The translations under genes were made by a program, and so were the position numbers. This document shows positions 52,287 through 60,695 of a DNA stretch of 64,000 nucleotides, piece by piece. Below the pieces are notes generated by a model. It made no database searches. It had not been told where the DNA came from and was given only the letters and a program-made list of their open reading frames with translations. The stretch is taken from NCBI RefSeq assembly GCF_003264365.1, contig NZ_PYAK01000011.1, positions 1-64,000 on the forward strand. Reading direction: 5' to 3'. This DNA comes from Micromonospora noduli. Its GTDB lineage: Bacteria; Actinomycetota; Actinomycetes; Mycobacteriales; Micromonosporaceae. Each line of letters starts with the position of its first letter. Position 1 is the stretch's first letter.

Positions 52287-53561
52287 ATGAGCGACAGCGG
52301 GCAGCAGCGGGAGCCGGACCGGAACGTCGACAGCGAGGACCCGGACGTCCTGCTCGACATTCCGAAGGTCTCCGTCGACTCCATCCGACTGGCGGTCGAC
52401 GGTCTGGAGGCCGACCTGTCGCTGCGGGCCCGGGTGGCCAACCTGCTCCAGGTCGACGCCGGCGTACGCGTCCACCTCAACGGCGGCGAGTTGAACATCG
52501 ACGGGGTGAACGCCGAGGCGCAGCTGCGGGTGCGGTTGGAGCAGCTGACCAGAATCCTGGGCCGCGCGCTCGACACGCTCGACCACAACCCACACATCAT
52601 CGAGGCGCTCGCGCGCACGGCCGGCACCGCCGTCGACGACGTGAACCGCAGCGCCCAGCAGTTGGCTGCGGGCGCAGTGGATATCAAGGCGTCGAGTCGA
52701 CGCTCGAACGACGTACGCGACGAGCCGGGCCAGCAGGTCGGCGCGGCCAGCCCGGTGGCCGACCGCGACCGACTGGGTTCCGGCCGGCCGGGTCCGGGTC
52801 GGCCATCGGGTTCTGGCCGGCCGGGTCCCGATCAGCTCGGCCCCGGTCGTCTGGGTTCTGATCGGCCGGAGGCGGGTCGGCCGGAGGCGGGTGGGTCCGG
52901 GGCGGGGCCGGGCGGCTCGGGACCGGGTGCCGGCGGCCCAGGGCCGCGAGCCGGCGGCCCAGGGCCGGCCGACCAGGCGCATGCGCAGGGCCAGCAGCCG
53001 GAGGGCCAGCATGCGCAGGGCCAACAGCCGGAAGGTCGGCGTCCTGAGGGGCCGCATGGGCAGGGCCAGCAGCCGCAGGGCCAGCAGCCGCAGGGCCGGC
53101 GTCCTGAGGGTTCGCATGCGGAGGGCCAGCATCCTCAGGGACGGCAGCCAAATGGACGGCAGCCGGGAGGCCGTGAGCCGGAGGGCGGCGCGCCAGGTGG
53201 CAACCGTCCGGAAAGCATGCAGTCCGAGGGGTCGCGTCACGCCGGTGGAGAGCGGCCCGAAGGCGCGGGTGACGGGAAGCGCCCTGCAGGGGCGGGCCGG
53301 GACCAGCAGCGCCCCGAGGGATCGGCGGGGCCGGCGGCCGGGGAGACCGGCGACAAGCCCGGCCAGTCGGCTGCGTCCGGTCCGAGCCCGTCCGGGGATG
53401 GCGGTGGTGGTCTGCCGGGCGCTGCGCAGGCCGCGGCGCAGAGCGCAGCCCAGTTCGCCGAGCAGGCGGGGGAGACGCTGCGAGAGGCCGGACGCAGCGT
53501 GTGGGAGGCGATCCAGGGCAGCGTGGCCCAGCATCGCCCGCAGGGTCGCCGCGACCACTGA
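52287..53561 (+). CDS. Conserved N-domain protein with collagen-like Gln/Gly/Pro repeat tail
   Basis: 424 aa from ATG with GGGAG upstream. Residues ~15-105 are a well-ordered domain (VLLDIPKVSVDSIRLAVDGL, LRARVANLLQVDAGVRVHLN, EAQLRVRLEQLTRIL) of unknown family. Residues ~160-380 are low complexity: GRPGPGRPSG-type stretches, then about 20 GQ/GR-Q-P-x-G units such as GQQPEGQHAQ, encoded by ~15-bp DNA repeats (52978-53170). A final amphipathic helix (AAQFAEQAGETLREAGRSVW) may touch membranes or DNA. The 3' end runs into a 21-bp tandem repeat. Confidence 0.72.
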   Translation: MSDSGQQREPDRNVDSEDPDVLLDIPKVSVDSIRLAVDGLEADLSLRARVANLLQVDAGVRVHLNGGELNIDGVNAEAQLRVRLEQLTRILGRALDTLDHNPHIIEALARTAGTAVDDVNRSAQQLAAGAVDIKASSRRSNDVRDEPGQQVGAASPVADRDRLGSGRPGPGRPSGSGRPGPDQLGPGRLGSDRPEAGRPEAGGSGAGPGGSGPGAGGPGPRAGGPGPADQAHAQGQQPEGQHAQGQQPEGRRPEGPHGQGQQPQGQQPQGRRPEGSHAEGQHPQGRQPNGRQPGGREPEGGAPGGNRPESMQSEGSRHAGGERPEGAGDGKRPAGAGRDQQRPEGSAGPAAGETGDKPGQSAASGPSPSGDGGGGLPGAAQAAAQSAAQFAEQAGETLREAGRSVWEAIQGSVAQHRPQGRRDH

Positions 53562-53607
53562 CGCCGTCGCCGCGACCACTGACGCCGTCGCCGGGACCAC
53601 TGACGCC
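53545..53607. repeat. 21-bp tandem repeat across a stop codon
   Basis: Three 21-bp units, 53545-53565, 53566-53586, 53587-53607 (third has one change). The gene's TGA (53559-53561) is in unit 1. Confidence 0.88.
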
Positions 53608-54107
53608 GCGCGGTGGTCACGTTCGGCGCACGGTCGTGCGGTGACGTCCGCCGTCCGGTCGTGCGGTGACATCCGCCGCAAGGTGCGTCAGGTCCGGCGC
53701 ACGGTGCCGTCCGTCGCGCATGACGTCCGCCGCGCTGCTCCGATGCGAACGCGACCCCGGGCATGATCGACTCGGTTTCCTTGAATACGCGGTGTTGCGC
53801 CTGCTGGGACACCGCGACTTCAAGAAAGTCGTGTTGATCACGCAGGCTGGCCGGGTCGATCACGCAGGCCGGCCGGGGTTGGTCACGCAGGCCGGCCGGG
53901 TCGATCTACGCGGGCTGGCCGGGCCTGGTCATCCAGGCCGACGGGAGGTGCCGGCGATAGCCCAGTGCAGGAGTGGCCCACGCGGATACAGGAGCAGCCC
54001 ACGCGGAGAGTGGTGGGTGCGGCCGTCACTGAAAGCGACCCGCAAAAGCAAGATCCCCACCTGCGTTTCCGCTGGCGGGGACCTCTGTAGCCCGGCGAAA
54101 GGCTATG
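53562..54107. other. Repeat-rich intergenic region before the tRNA genes
   Basis: 546 bp without a supported gene. It holds the 21-bp array, GTCGTGCGGTGAC-type short repeats near 53632-53670, the palindromic element 53764-53840 and a degenerate array of ~21-24-bp GATCACGCAGGC-GGCCGGG units at about 53834-53945. Confidence 0.7.
53764..53840. repeat. Palindromic TGATCAACTCGG element, copies B and C
   Basis: Left half 53764-53795 (TGATCGACTCGGTTTCC...GCGGTGT) and right half 53809-53840 are inverted copies, 25 of 32 bases pairing, around a 13-nt centre. The right half, read on the minus strand, is about 28/32 identical to 34749-34780. Confidence 0.75.
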
Positions 54108-54181
54108 TGGCCAGGGGCGGGGTCGAACCGCCGACCTTCCGATTTTCAGTCGGACGCTCGTACCAACTGAGCTACCTGGCC
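54108..54181 (-). tRNA. tRNA-Phe (GAA)
   Basis: 74 nt on the minus strand: acceptor GGCCAGG/CCTGGCC with discriminator A, D-arm AGCTCAGTTGGTACGAGC, anticodon loop CTGAAAATC giving GAA, T-arm GGCGGTTCGACCCCGCC. No CCA encoded. Confidence 0.95.
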
Positions 54182-54280
54182 GTGTCGCTCGGCTCATGTT
54201 ACCCGGCAACCGGACGAACCGGCGGCAAGGCGACCTGCTCCGATACGCAGAACGCCGCGCGGGGCGCGGCGTCAGCGCTG

Positions 54281-54354
54281 CGGTCCTGACGGGACTTGAA
54301 CCCGCGACCTCCGCCTTGACAGGGCGGCGAGCACTCCAACTGCTCCACAGGACC
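54281..54354 (-). tRNA. tRNA-Asp (GTC)
   Basis: 74 nt on the minus strand: acceptor GGTCCTG/CAGGACC with discriminator G (as expected for Asp), anticodon stem-loop CCGCCCTGTCAAGGCGG giving GTC, T-arm CGCGGGTTCAAGTCCCG. Confidence 0.95.
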
Positions 54355-54360
54355 TAGCTT

Positions 54361-54411
54361 GTGTTGCTCCGGCTTTCGCCGGTCTTGCCTTGCTCCGGCT
54401 TTCGCCGGTCG
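54361..54411. repeat. Duplicated hairpin spacer between tRNA-Asp and tRNA-Glu
   Basis: TTGCTCCGGCTTTCGCCGGT occurs twice (about 54364 and 54390), each with a CCGGC-TTT-CGCCGG stem. It looks like a duplicated processing or termination hairpin. Confidence 0.65.
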
Positions 54412-54484
54412 TGCCCCCAACGGGATTCGAACCCGTGCTACCGCCTTGAAAGGGCGGCGTCCTGGGCCGCTAGACGATGAGGGC
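54412..54484 (-). tRNA. tRNA-Glu (TTC)
   Basis: 73 nt on the minus strand: acceptor GCCCTCA/TGGGGGC with discriminator A, anticodon stem-loop CCGCCCTTTCAAGGCGG giving TTC, T-arm CACGGGTTCGAATCCCGT. Order of transcription Glu-Asp-Phe. Confidence 0.95.
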
Positions 54485-54638
54485 GGCCCCGCCATCATTG
54501 CACATTCGCAACTTCAAGCGGACTTGCTCCCATCCGGCCCCGCCGGAGGCTTGGAAAGCATACGTGATGGTCCGTCGGTCGACAAAATCGGTGTCGGCAA
54601 GGGCTTGGGACGGGCTATAACCGCAGGTCAGAGCGGTT

Positions 54639-55421
54639 CTAGCGGAGTCGGGTGATGCCGAAGCGCTTCTTCAGGTCGGCGATCAACTTCGGGCACGCGG
54701 CGAGTGTCGCGGCCCGATTACCGCCTCCGTCGTGCAGAAGAACGATCCCACCGGGTCGGGTGGCGGCGTGGACCCGCTTGCCGATCGTGGCCGCTGTCGG
54801 CTTGTCCCAGTCCTGCGGGTCGACGGACCAGTGCAGCGGACGCATGCCGAGGTCCTTGGCCACCCCGAGCACCTCCGACGTCCACCGGCCGCCCGGCTGC
54901 CGGTAGAACGACACCTTCGCCCCGGGAACGGCCTTCTGGATGGCCTTGTTGGTGCGGTCCAGGTCGGCCCGGATCTCGGCGACAGGTCGACGGGCAAGGT
55001 CGAGGTCGTGACGCCAGCTGTGGTTACAGAGCTGGTGTCCCTCCCGGACGATCCGCCGGACCAACTCCGGGTGACGCTGCACCTCGCGACCGACGACGCA
55101 GAAGGTCGCCGTCACCTTGGCGGCCTTCAGCTGGTCGAGCACCTTGGGTGTCCAGGCCGGGCTGGGCCCGTCGTCGAACGTCAGGGCCACCGGGCGTACG
55201 CCGGTGTTGCGTCCCAGACCGGAGGGGAGCTTGGCCGGCAGTGGCCGCAGTGGCGGCTTGGCAGGCTTGGTGACGCTGGGGTGGGGTGTCGGGGTGGGCG
55301 GCGTGGTCGATTCCACCGGCCGTGGAGCGCCGGCGGGTGCGATGGTGCGCTCCGGCTGCGCACAGCCGGAAAGGACCAGCGCCACGGCGAGGACGGACGC
55401 CAGGATGGCGCGGGCTTGCAT
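54639..55421 (-). CDS. Polysaccharide deacetylase lipoprotein (NodB domain)
   Basis: 260 aa. Signal with lipobox VLSGC (Cys20), a Thr/Pro linker to ~residue 70, then the NodB domain: TFDDGPSPAW (catalytic Asp83, metal Asp84), CNHSWRHDLD (metal His134, His138), YRQPGGRW, and LHWSVDPQDW/IVLLHDGGGN near the end. Likely removes N-acetyl groups from peptidoglycan or chitin-like glycans outside the membrane. Confidence 0.94.
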   Translation of the reverse strand: MQARAILASVLAVALVLSGCAQPERTIAPAGAPRPVESTTPPTPTPHPSVTKPAKPPLRPLPAKLPSGLGRNTGVRPVALTFDDGPSPAWTPKVLDQLKAAKVTATFCVVGREVQRHPELVRRIVREGHQLCNHSWRHDLDLARRPVAEIRADLDRTNKAIQKAVPGAKVSFYRQPGGRWTSEVLGVAKDLGMRPLHWSVDPQDWDKPTAATIGKRVHAATRPGGIVLLHDGGGNRAATLAACPKLIADLKKRFGITRLR

Positions 55422-55496
55422 CTGCTCGCTCCCGGAGGGTCGGGGTAGGCGGACCCGCCCGACGGTAGTTCACGCCGCGATCCGGCGACAGTGCGA

Positions 55497-56468
55497 TCAA
55501 TCACGCCTCGACTGGTCCAGGGAGTCGCGGACGGCGGCGGAGAGCGAGACCGCCTCGGCCAGGTCGACCGGCCGCACCACCCCGGCGGGCAGCGTGTCGG
55601 CTCGCCAGCCGGGGCCGGCGGCCAGCACCAGCAATGGGCGTCGGGGCGCGGCGAGCAACGCGCTGAGTTGGGTCGGGTCGGCGGTGGCCCGGGTGTGCGA
55701 CCAGAGCACCACGGCGGCCGGTCCGGTCCGGTTGACCGCCTCGACGAGAGCGGCCACCGGCACCCTGGCGCCGAGCATCCGGTAGCTGACACCGGCCTCC
55801 GCGAGAGCTGCCGCCAACGCCTCCAGCGGCAGGGTGTGCTGTTCCTCGTCGGCGCAGGAGAGCAGGATCCGGGCCGGCCCGGTGGGAACGTTGGCCCGGC
55901 TGGCCGCCGCGAGCGCCTCCGAGACGCAGCGGGACATCAGGTGTTCCACCTCGATCAGGCCGGCGGTGGCGGCGTGCCGTTCGCCGATGCCGGCCAGCAC
56001 CGGGCGCAGCAGGCCCTCCCAGGTGGCGACGACCCCGCTGGCGGCCAGGGCGTGCGCGATCGTCTCGCTGATCGCCGCCGCGTCCAGTCGCATGGCGGCC
56101 CGGGCCAAGCCACGGGCCGCCGGGCCGGCACGGCCGACCGGGATGGAGCCCCCGCCGTCACGGCCGGTCGCGTGGATCCGGGCGGGGGCGACGGTGCCGC
56201 TGCCGTTGGGCATCGGCTCCGGTGCCTGGCGGGCCCAGCGGGCCGCCTCGGCGGGGCTCACCCCCTCGGCGGTGAGCCGTCGCATGATCTCGAGACGGGC
56301 CAGATCGCTGGCTGTGTACCGGCGGTGGTGACCGGGGATGTGTTCGCTGGGCCCGAGCCCGTAGCGCTGGTGCCAGGTGCGGAGGGTCGTCACCGCGACC
56401 CCCAACCGACGTGCGACAGCGCCCGCGCTCAGCGCCTCATCGACCACCCGACCGCTCCGCCGTGTCAT
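55497..56468 (-). CDS. MerR-type regulator with B12-binding domain (LitR/CarH-like)
   Basis: 323 aa. N-terminal MerR helix-turn-helix: SAGAVARRLGVAVTTLRTWH, YGLGPSEHIPGHHRRYTASD. The C-terminal half is a cobalamin-binding module: EVEHLM (Glu175-His176) and CADEEQHTLPLEA with His211 as the probable lower cobalt ligand. In CarH the light-sensing pocket has Wx9EH; here the Trp position is His165. It is the last gene of crtE-crtI-idi-merR and most likely the light- and B12-dependent repressor of the carotenoid/photolyase genes. Confidence 0.88.
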   Translation of the reverse strand: MTRRSGRVVDEALSAGAVARRLGVAVTTLRTWHQRYGLGPSEHIPGHHRRYTASDLARLEIMRRLTAEGVSPAEAARWARQAPEPMPNGSGTVAPARIHATGRDGGGSIPVGRAGPAARGLARAAMRLDAAAISETIAHALAASGVVATWEGLLRPVLAGIGERHAATAGLIEVEHLMSRCVSEALAAASRANVPTGPARILLSCADEEQHTLPLEALAAALAEAGVSYRMLGARVPVAALVEAVNRTGPAAVVLWSHTRATADPTQLSALLAAPRRPLLVLAAGPGWRADTLPAGVVRPVDLAEAVSLSAAVRDSLDQSRRD

Positions 56469-57057
56469 CCGCCGGCGATCCGGGCGGCGTCATGGCCGGG
56501 CCGGTTGCGCCCGACCGGGACTCCGCGGGGCGTAGCAGCCGGTTCACCACCCCGCCCAGCCAGGGCGCGTACGACCGGGGGTCGAGCTTCAACTCGGTCT
56601 CCAGCGCGGCGGGGTCGGCCCATCGCAGCTCGGCGACCTCGTCCGGGTCGGGCAGTAGCGGAGCGCCGGGCAGGAACTCGCCTCGCAGTACGTGGTCGTA
56701 CTCGAACTCGACCCGACCGGTCGCCGGGTCCTCTGCGTAGTAGACGTAGATGCCGACCTCGGTCAGCTCGACCGGGCCCGCGCCCAACTCCTCGCTCAGC
56801 CGTCGGTTGGCCGCCTCGGCGAGCGACTCGCCGGGCTGGGGGTGGCCGCAGCAGGAGTTGGCCCAGCGCAGCGGGAACCGGGTCTTGACGCCGGCTCGGC
56901 GCTGGAGCAGCACCTGGCCGTCCGGGTCCACCAGCAACACCGAGAAGGCCCGGTGCAGCTGCCCGGGTGGTTGGTGCGCGGCCGCGACGGTCGTCTCGCC
57001 GTGGGCCGTGCCGGTCTCGTCGACGAGCTCGACGAGGTGCTTCTCACGACTGCTCAT
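56437..57057 (-). CDS. idi: Isopentenyl-diphosphate isomerase type I
   Basis: 206 aa. Interconverts IPP and DMAPP. Nudix-like fold: HRAFSVLLVDPDGQVLLQRR, RFPLRWANSCCGHPQPGES with catalytic Cys, RLSEELGAG, and YYAEDPATGRVEFEYDHVL with the metal-binding Glu. ATG overlaps the crtI stop (ATGA), and the 3' end overlaps merR by 32 bp. Supplies DMAPP starter for CrtE. The C-terminal ~25 residues are an extra polar tail. Confidence 0.95.
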   Translation of the reverse strand: MSSREKHLVELVDETGTAHGETTVAAAHQPPGQLHRAFSVLLVDPDGQVLLQRRAGVKTRFPLRWANSCCGHPQPGESLAEAANRRLSEELGAGPVELTEVGIYVYYAEDPATGRVEFEYDHVLRGEFLPGAPLLPDPDEVAELRWADPAALETELKLDPRSYAPWLGGVVNRLLRPAESRSGATGPAMTPPGSPADDTAERSGGR

Positions 57058-58535
57058 CGGCCTTCCCCGGTGATCCGGCCGGCGGCGAGCTTGCCGGAGA
57101 TGAGCACCATCGGTACGCCGACGCCGGGTTGGGTCCCGGAGCCGACGAAGACCACGTTCGGCAGGTCGCGGTGCAGGTTGGACGGACGGAACGGCCCGGT
57201 CTGGAAGAGGGTGTGCGCGGCGGCGAACGGGGTGCCGGCGGCCATCCCCTGCTCCTCCCACTCGGCGGGGGTGATCGCCCGGAGCACCTCGACCCCGGCG
57301 CCGAAGCCGACGTAGCCGCGCTCCTCCAGGGTGCCGATCAGCTGGTCGGTGTAGCGCTGGGTCAGGTCGCCGCGCCACTCGAACGGCGCCCGGTGCAGGT
57401 TGGGCACCGGGGCGAGCACGTAGTAGGTGTGTCGGTCCGGCGGGGCCACCGCCGGGTCGGTCCGACTCGGGTTGGTCACCAGCAGCGACGGATCGGTCAT
57501 CAGCTCACCCCGTCGGATGACCTCATCGAAGGTGCCCTTCCACGCGCGTCCGAAATGGATGTTGTGATGGGCGATCTTCGCATAGGCCTGCCGGGAGCCG
57601 ACGTGCAGAACGACGCAGGACGGTGAGTAGGTGAGCCGACGCTGCGGCGCGGCGGGGAGCAGGTCCCGGTAGGCGACCGGCAGGTCGGGGTTGAGCACCA
57701 CCACGTCCGCCGGCACCAGGTCGCCGTCGGCGGTGAGTACGCCGGTGGCGCGGCCGTTCACCGTCTCCACCCGGGTCACAGTGGTGTCGTACCGGATCTG
57801 CACGCCGTGCTTCTCGGCCGCGCCGGCCATCGCCCTGGAGACCGCGTGGATGCCGCCGCGTGGGAAGTAGACCCCGGCCACCGAGTCGAGGTACGCGATG
57901 ACCGCGTAGATGGCCAGCGCGTCGTGCGGCGCGAGGCCGGCGTACATCGCCTGGAAGGAGAAGATCCGCTGGGTACGCGGGTCCCGGAAGAACTGGTTGA
58001 TCTTCGTCTGGAGGCGCCGGAATGCCCCGCCGCTGAGCAGCTTGAGCAGGTTGCCGGTGATCAGGTCGGTCGGCGCGTCCAGGTTGCGCTCGATGAAGTC
58101 GGTGCGCTCCAACCGCCACAGCTCTCGCGCGTACTCGACGAACCGCAGGTAGCCGTCGGCCTCCCGGGGCCCGCAGACCCGGGAGATCTCGGCCGCCATC
58201 CGGGTGGTGTCGGTGAGCACGTCGAGGGTCGAGCCGTCCGGGTAGTACGCCCGGTAGGCGGGGTCGAGCGGGGTCAGGTCCAGCCAGTCGTGCAGCTCCT
58301 CGCCGACCGCGCCGAGCGCCTCGGCGATCAGGTCGGGCATGGTGAGCACTGTCGGGCCGGTGTCGAACTCGTAGCCGTCCACGCCGAGGCGCCCGGCCCG
58401 CCCGCCGGGCACCGGCTCGCGCTCCAGCACTGTCACCTGTCGCCCGCTGCCGGCCAGGTGCAGCGCGCAGGCGAGCCCGCCCAGCCCGGCCCCGACGACC
58501 ACCACCCGGTCCGTCCGTCCTGTCACCGTCCGCAC
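57054..58535 (-). CDS. crtI: Phytoene desaturase CrtI
   Basis: 493 aa from GTG with AAGGAGGTGG upstream. FAD-dependent introduction of double bonds into phytoene. N-terminal dinucleotide motif VVVGAGLGGLACALHLAGSG, GGRAGRLGVDGYEFDTGPTV, and the C-terminal CrtI signature NVVFVGSGTQPGVGVPMVLI. Operon with crtE (28-bp gap) and idi (overlap). Confidence 0.95.
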   Translation of the reverse strand: MRTVTGRTDRVVVVGAGLGGLACALHLAGSGRQVTVLEREPVPGGRAGRLGVDGYEFDTGPTVLTMPDLIAEALGAVGEELHDWLDLTPLDPAYRAYYPDGSTLDVLTDTTRMAAEISRVCGPREADGYLRFVEYARELWRLERTDFIERNLDAPTDLITGNLLKLLSGGAFRRLQTKINQFFRDPRTQRIFSFQAMYAGLAPHDALAIYAVIAYLDSVAGVYFPRGGIHAVSRAMAGAAEKHGVQIRYDTTVTRVETVNGRATGVLTADGDLVPADVVVLNPDLPVAYRDLLPAAPQRRLTYSPSCVVLHVGSRQAYAKIAHHNIHFGRAWKGTFDEVIRRGELMTDPSLLVTNPSRTDPAVAPPDRHTYYVLAPVPNLHRAPFEWRGDLTQRYTDQLIGTLEERGYVGFGAGVEVLRAITPAEWEEQGMAAGTPFAAAHTLFQTGPFRPSNLHRDLPNVVFVGSGTQPGVGVPMVLISGKLAAGRITGEGR

Positions 58536-58563
58536 GTGACCACCTCCTTGCTCAAGTCGCTCA

Positions 58564-59706
58564 TCAGGCCCGCCGGTTGGCAGCGGCGGTGGCCAGACCG
58601 GTCAACGCGGTCCGCGCCGTCTGGTCCACGGGTGCGGCGTCGAGCGCGGCCAGCGCGTCGCTGACCCGCTCGGCGATCATCTGCTCCACCCGGGTCACCG
58701 CGCCGGTCTCGGCGACCAGCCCGGCGAGCGTGTCGACCGATCCGTCGGCGGCCCGCTCCAACGCCGTGAGCTGGGCCGGCGTGGCCAGCTCACGGGCCAG
58801 CATGAGCAGCGTGGTCGGCTTGCCGGTGCGGAGGTCGTCCCCGGCCGGCTTGCCGGTGGCCGCCGGGTCGCCATAGACGCCGAGCAGGTCGTCGCGGAGC
58901 TGGAACGCTTCGCCGACGGCCAGGCCATAGCGGGTGTACGCGGAGACCAGCGGGTCGTCGGCGGGCACCCCGGCCAGGCAGGCGCCGAAGAGCAGCGGTC
59001 GCTGGACGGTGTAGCTGGCGGTCTTGTAGCGGGCCACCCGTAGTGCCCGGTCGACCGACCAGCTCGCCGGGTCGTTCTCGCCGAGCACGTCCAGATACTG
59101 CCCGGCGACCGTCTCGACCCGCATCTGGTCGTAGCAGCGGCGCACCTCGAAGAGGCGCGTCGCCGGCACCGAGGCGTGGGCCAGCAACTGGTCGGCCCAG
59201 ACCATGCAGAGGTCGCCGATGAGCACGGCGACGGCCTCACCGAACCGGCCGGGATCACCTCGGTGGCCGGCGGCGACGTGCTGTTCGGCGAGCGCGACGT
59301 GCGCGGTGGGCCGGCCGCGGCGGGTGGTGGACGCGTCCATCACGTCGTCGTGCACCAGCGCGAAGGTGTGCAGCAGCTCCAGCGCGGCCAGCGCGGGCAG
59401 CACGGGTGGCAGCGCCGCGGTGCCTCCGACGGCCCCGCGCCACCCCCAGTAGGCGAACGTGGACCGGATCCGCTTGCCGCCGGTCAGGACGGCTTCCCGT
59501 GCGGTGGCGGCGAAGCTGCCCATCGACGTATCGATGTCGTTGAGGGTGTCGACCTCGGCGGTGAGGAAGGTGTCCAGGGTCTCGTCGACCGCCGTGACCA
59601 GATCGTGGGTATAAGCGGCCAGAACGGCGCGGACCGGATCGTCCCCGTCCCCCGGCCCTGTCGGCGCCACGCGGGTCACGTTGCCCGCAACTGCGTCGTT
59701 GGCCAT
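58564..59706 (-). CDS. crtE: Geranylgeranyl diphosphate synthase CrtE-like
   Basis: 380 aa. Trans-prenyltransferase: first Asp-rich motif HDDVMDASTTRRGRPT, second QLRDDLLGVYGD, GGKRIRSTFAYWGW upstream. Likely makes GGPP for CrtB; exact chain length is inferred from context. First gene of the minus-strand carotenoid operon, divergent from crtB. Confidence 0.92.
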   Translation of the reverse strand: MANDAVAGNVTRVAPTGPGDGDDPVRAVLAAYTHDLVTAVDETLDTFLTAEVDTLNDIDTSMGSFAATAREAVLTGGKRIRSTFAYWGWRGAVGGTAALPPVLPALAALELLHTFALVHDDVMDASTTRRGRPTAHVALAEQHVAAGHRGDPGRFGEAVAVLIGDLCMVWADQLLAHASVPATRLFEVRRCYDQMRVETVAGQYLDVLGENDPASWSVDRALRVARYKTASYTVQRPLLFGACLAGVPADDPLVSAYTRYGLAVGEAFQLRDDLLGVYGDPAATGKPAGDDLRTGKPTTLLMLARELATPAQLTALERAADGSVDTLAGLVAETGAVTRVEQMIAERVSDALAALDAAPVDQTARTALTGLATAAANRRA

Positions 59707-59771
59707 GCGGCTGAGCGTACCCTAGGCTACGGGTTGCGTCGATTGGTGCGTCGATAAATGGAGGAGGGCCG
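59707..59771. promoter_or_regulatory. Divergent crtE/crtB promoter region
   Basis: 65 bp between the divergent operons, the expected target of the B12-dependent MerR protein. It contains ACCCTAGGCTACGGGT, a partly symmetric stretch near 59719-59734, and GGAGGAGGG (59760-59768) as crtB ribosome site. Confidence 0.5.
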
Positions 59772-60695
59772 GTGGAAACTGATCTCACCGCTGCCTATGA
59801 CCGGTGCCGTGAGCTGCACAAACGCCACGGCCGCACCTACTATCTCGCCACCCGTCTGCTCCCCGCTTGGAAACGACGACATGTACACGCCCTCTACGGG
59901 TTCACGCGGTACGCGGACGAGATCGTCGACAGCACCGAGGATCTGCCGCCGGCCGAGCGGGCCGGTCTGCTGGACCGCTGGGCCAGCCAGTTCGTGGCCG
60001 GTCTGCACGGCGCGCCGGTCGACGACCCGCTGTTGCCGGCCGTGCTGCACACCATCGCCGTCTTCGATCTCGACCGGGACGACTTTGCGTCGTTTCTGAA
60101 GAGCATGGCGATGGACCTGACCGTCACCGCGTACCCGACCTACGACCACCTGCTCGACTACATGGAGGGCTCGGCGGCGGTCATCGGCACCATGATGCTG
60201 CCCATTCTGGGCAGCTCGGACCCGGTGGCGGCCCGGGAGCCGGCCCGGCAACTCGGCTTCGCCTTCCAGCTCACGAACTTCATCCGGGACGTCGCCGAGG
60301 ACCTCGACCGGGGCCGCACCTACCTGCCGGACGAGGACATGGCGAAGTTCGGGGTCACCCGCGAGGAGTTGGCCGAGGCCCGCGCCCGGGGCCGCGTCAC
60401 CCCCCGGATCCGCGAGCTGATCGAGTACGAGGTGACCCGCGCCCAGGCCCACTACGCCGCTGCCGCACCGGGCATCACCATGCTGGCACCCGCCTCGCAG
60501 GCCTGCATGCGCACCGCGTACGCGCTCTACGGCGGCATCCTCGACGAGGTGGCCGCGCAGGACTACGACGTCTTCGTCCGGCGGGCCCTGGTGCCGCAGC
60601 GGAGACGGATGGCGGTGGCCGCGCGGGCCCTGCTCACCTCGACCGGTACGCCGGTCGTCATCCCCGGGCCGACGATCCAGCCGGAGAGCCGGTGA
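59772..60695 (+). CDS. crtB: Phytoene synthase CrtB
   Basis: 307 aa from GTG with GGAGGAGGG upstream. Condenses two GGPP. Motifs: YYLATRLLPAWKRRHVHALY, FTRYADEIVDS (first Asp-rich), LGFAFQLTNFIRDVAEDLDR and GRTYLPDEDM (second). It overlaps the photolyase start by 4 nt (GTGA). Confidence 0.96.
   Translation: METDLTAAYDRCRELHKRHGRTYYLATRLLPAWKRRHVHALYGFTRYADEIVDSTEDLPPAERAGLLDRWASQFVAGLHGAPVDDPLLPAVLHTIAVFDLDRDDFASFLKSMAMDLTVTAYPTYDHLLDYMEGSAAVIGTMMLPILGSSDPVAAREPARQLGFAFQLTNFIRDVAEDLDRGRTYLPDEDMAKFGVTREELAEARARGRVTPRIRELIEYEVTRAQAHYAAAAPGITMLAPASQACMRTAYALYGGILDEVAAQDYDVFVRRALVPQRRRMAVAARALLTSTGTPVVIPGPTIQPESR

Noticed and set aside
53834..53945. Possible CRISPR-like array of GATCACGCAGGC-type repeats
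   Set aside because: Units are degenerate, adjoin without unique spacers, vary in length (about 21-24 bp), and no cas genes are present.
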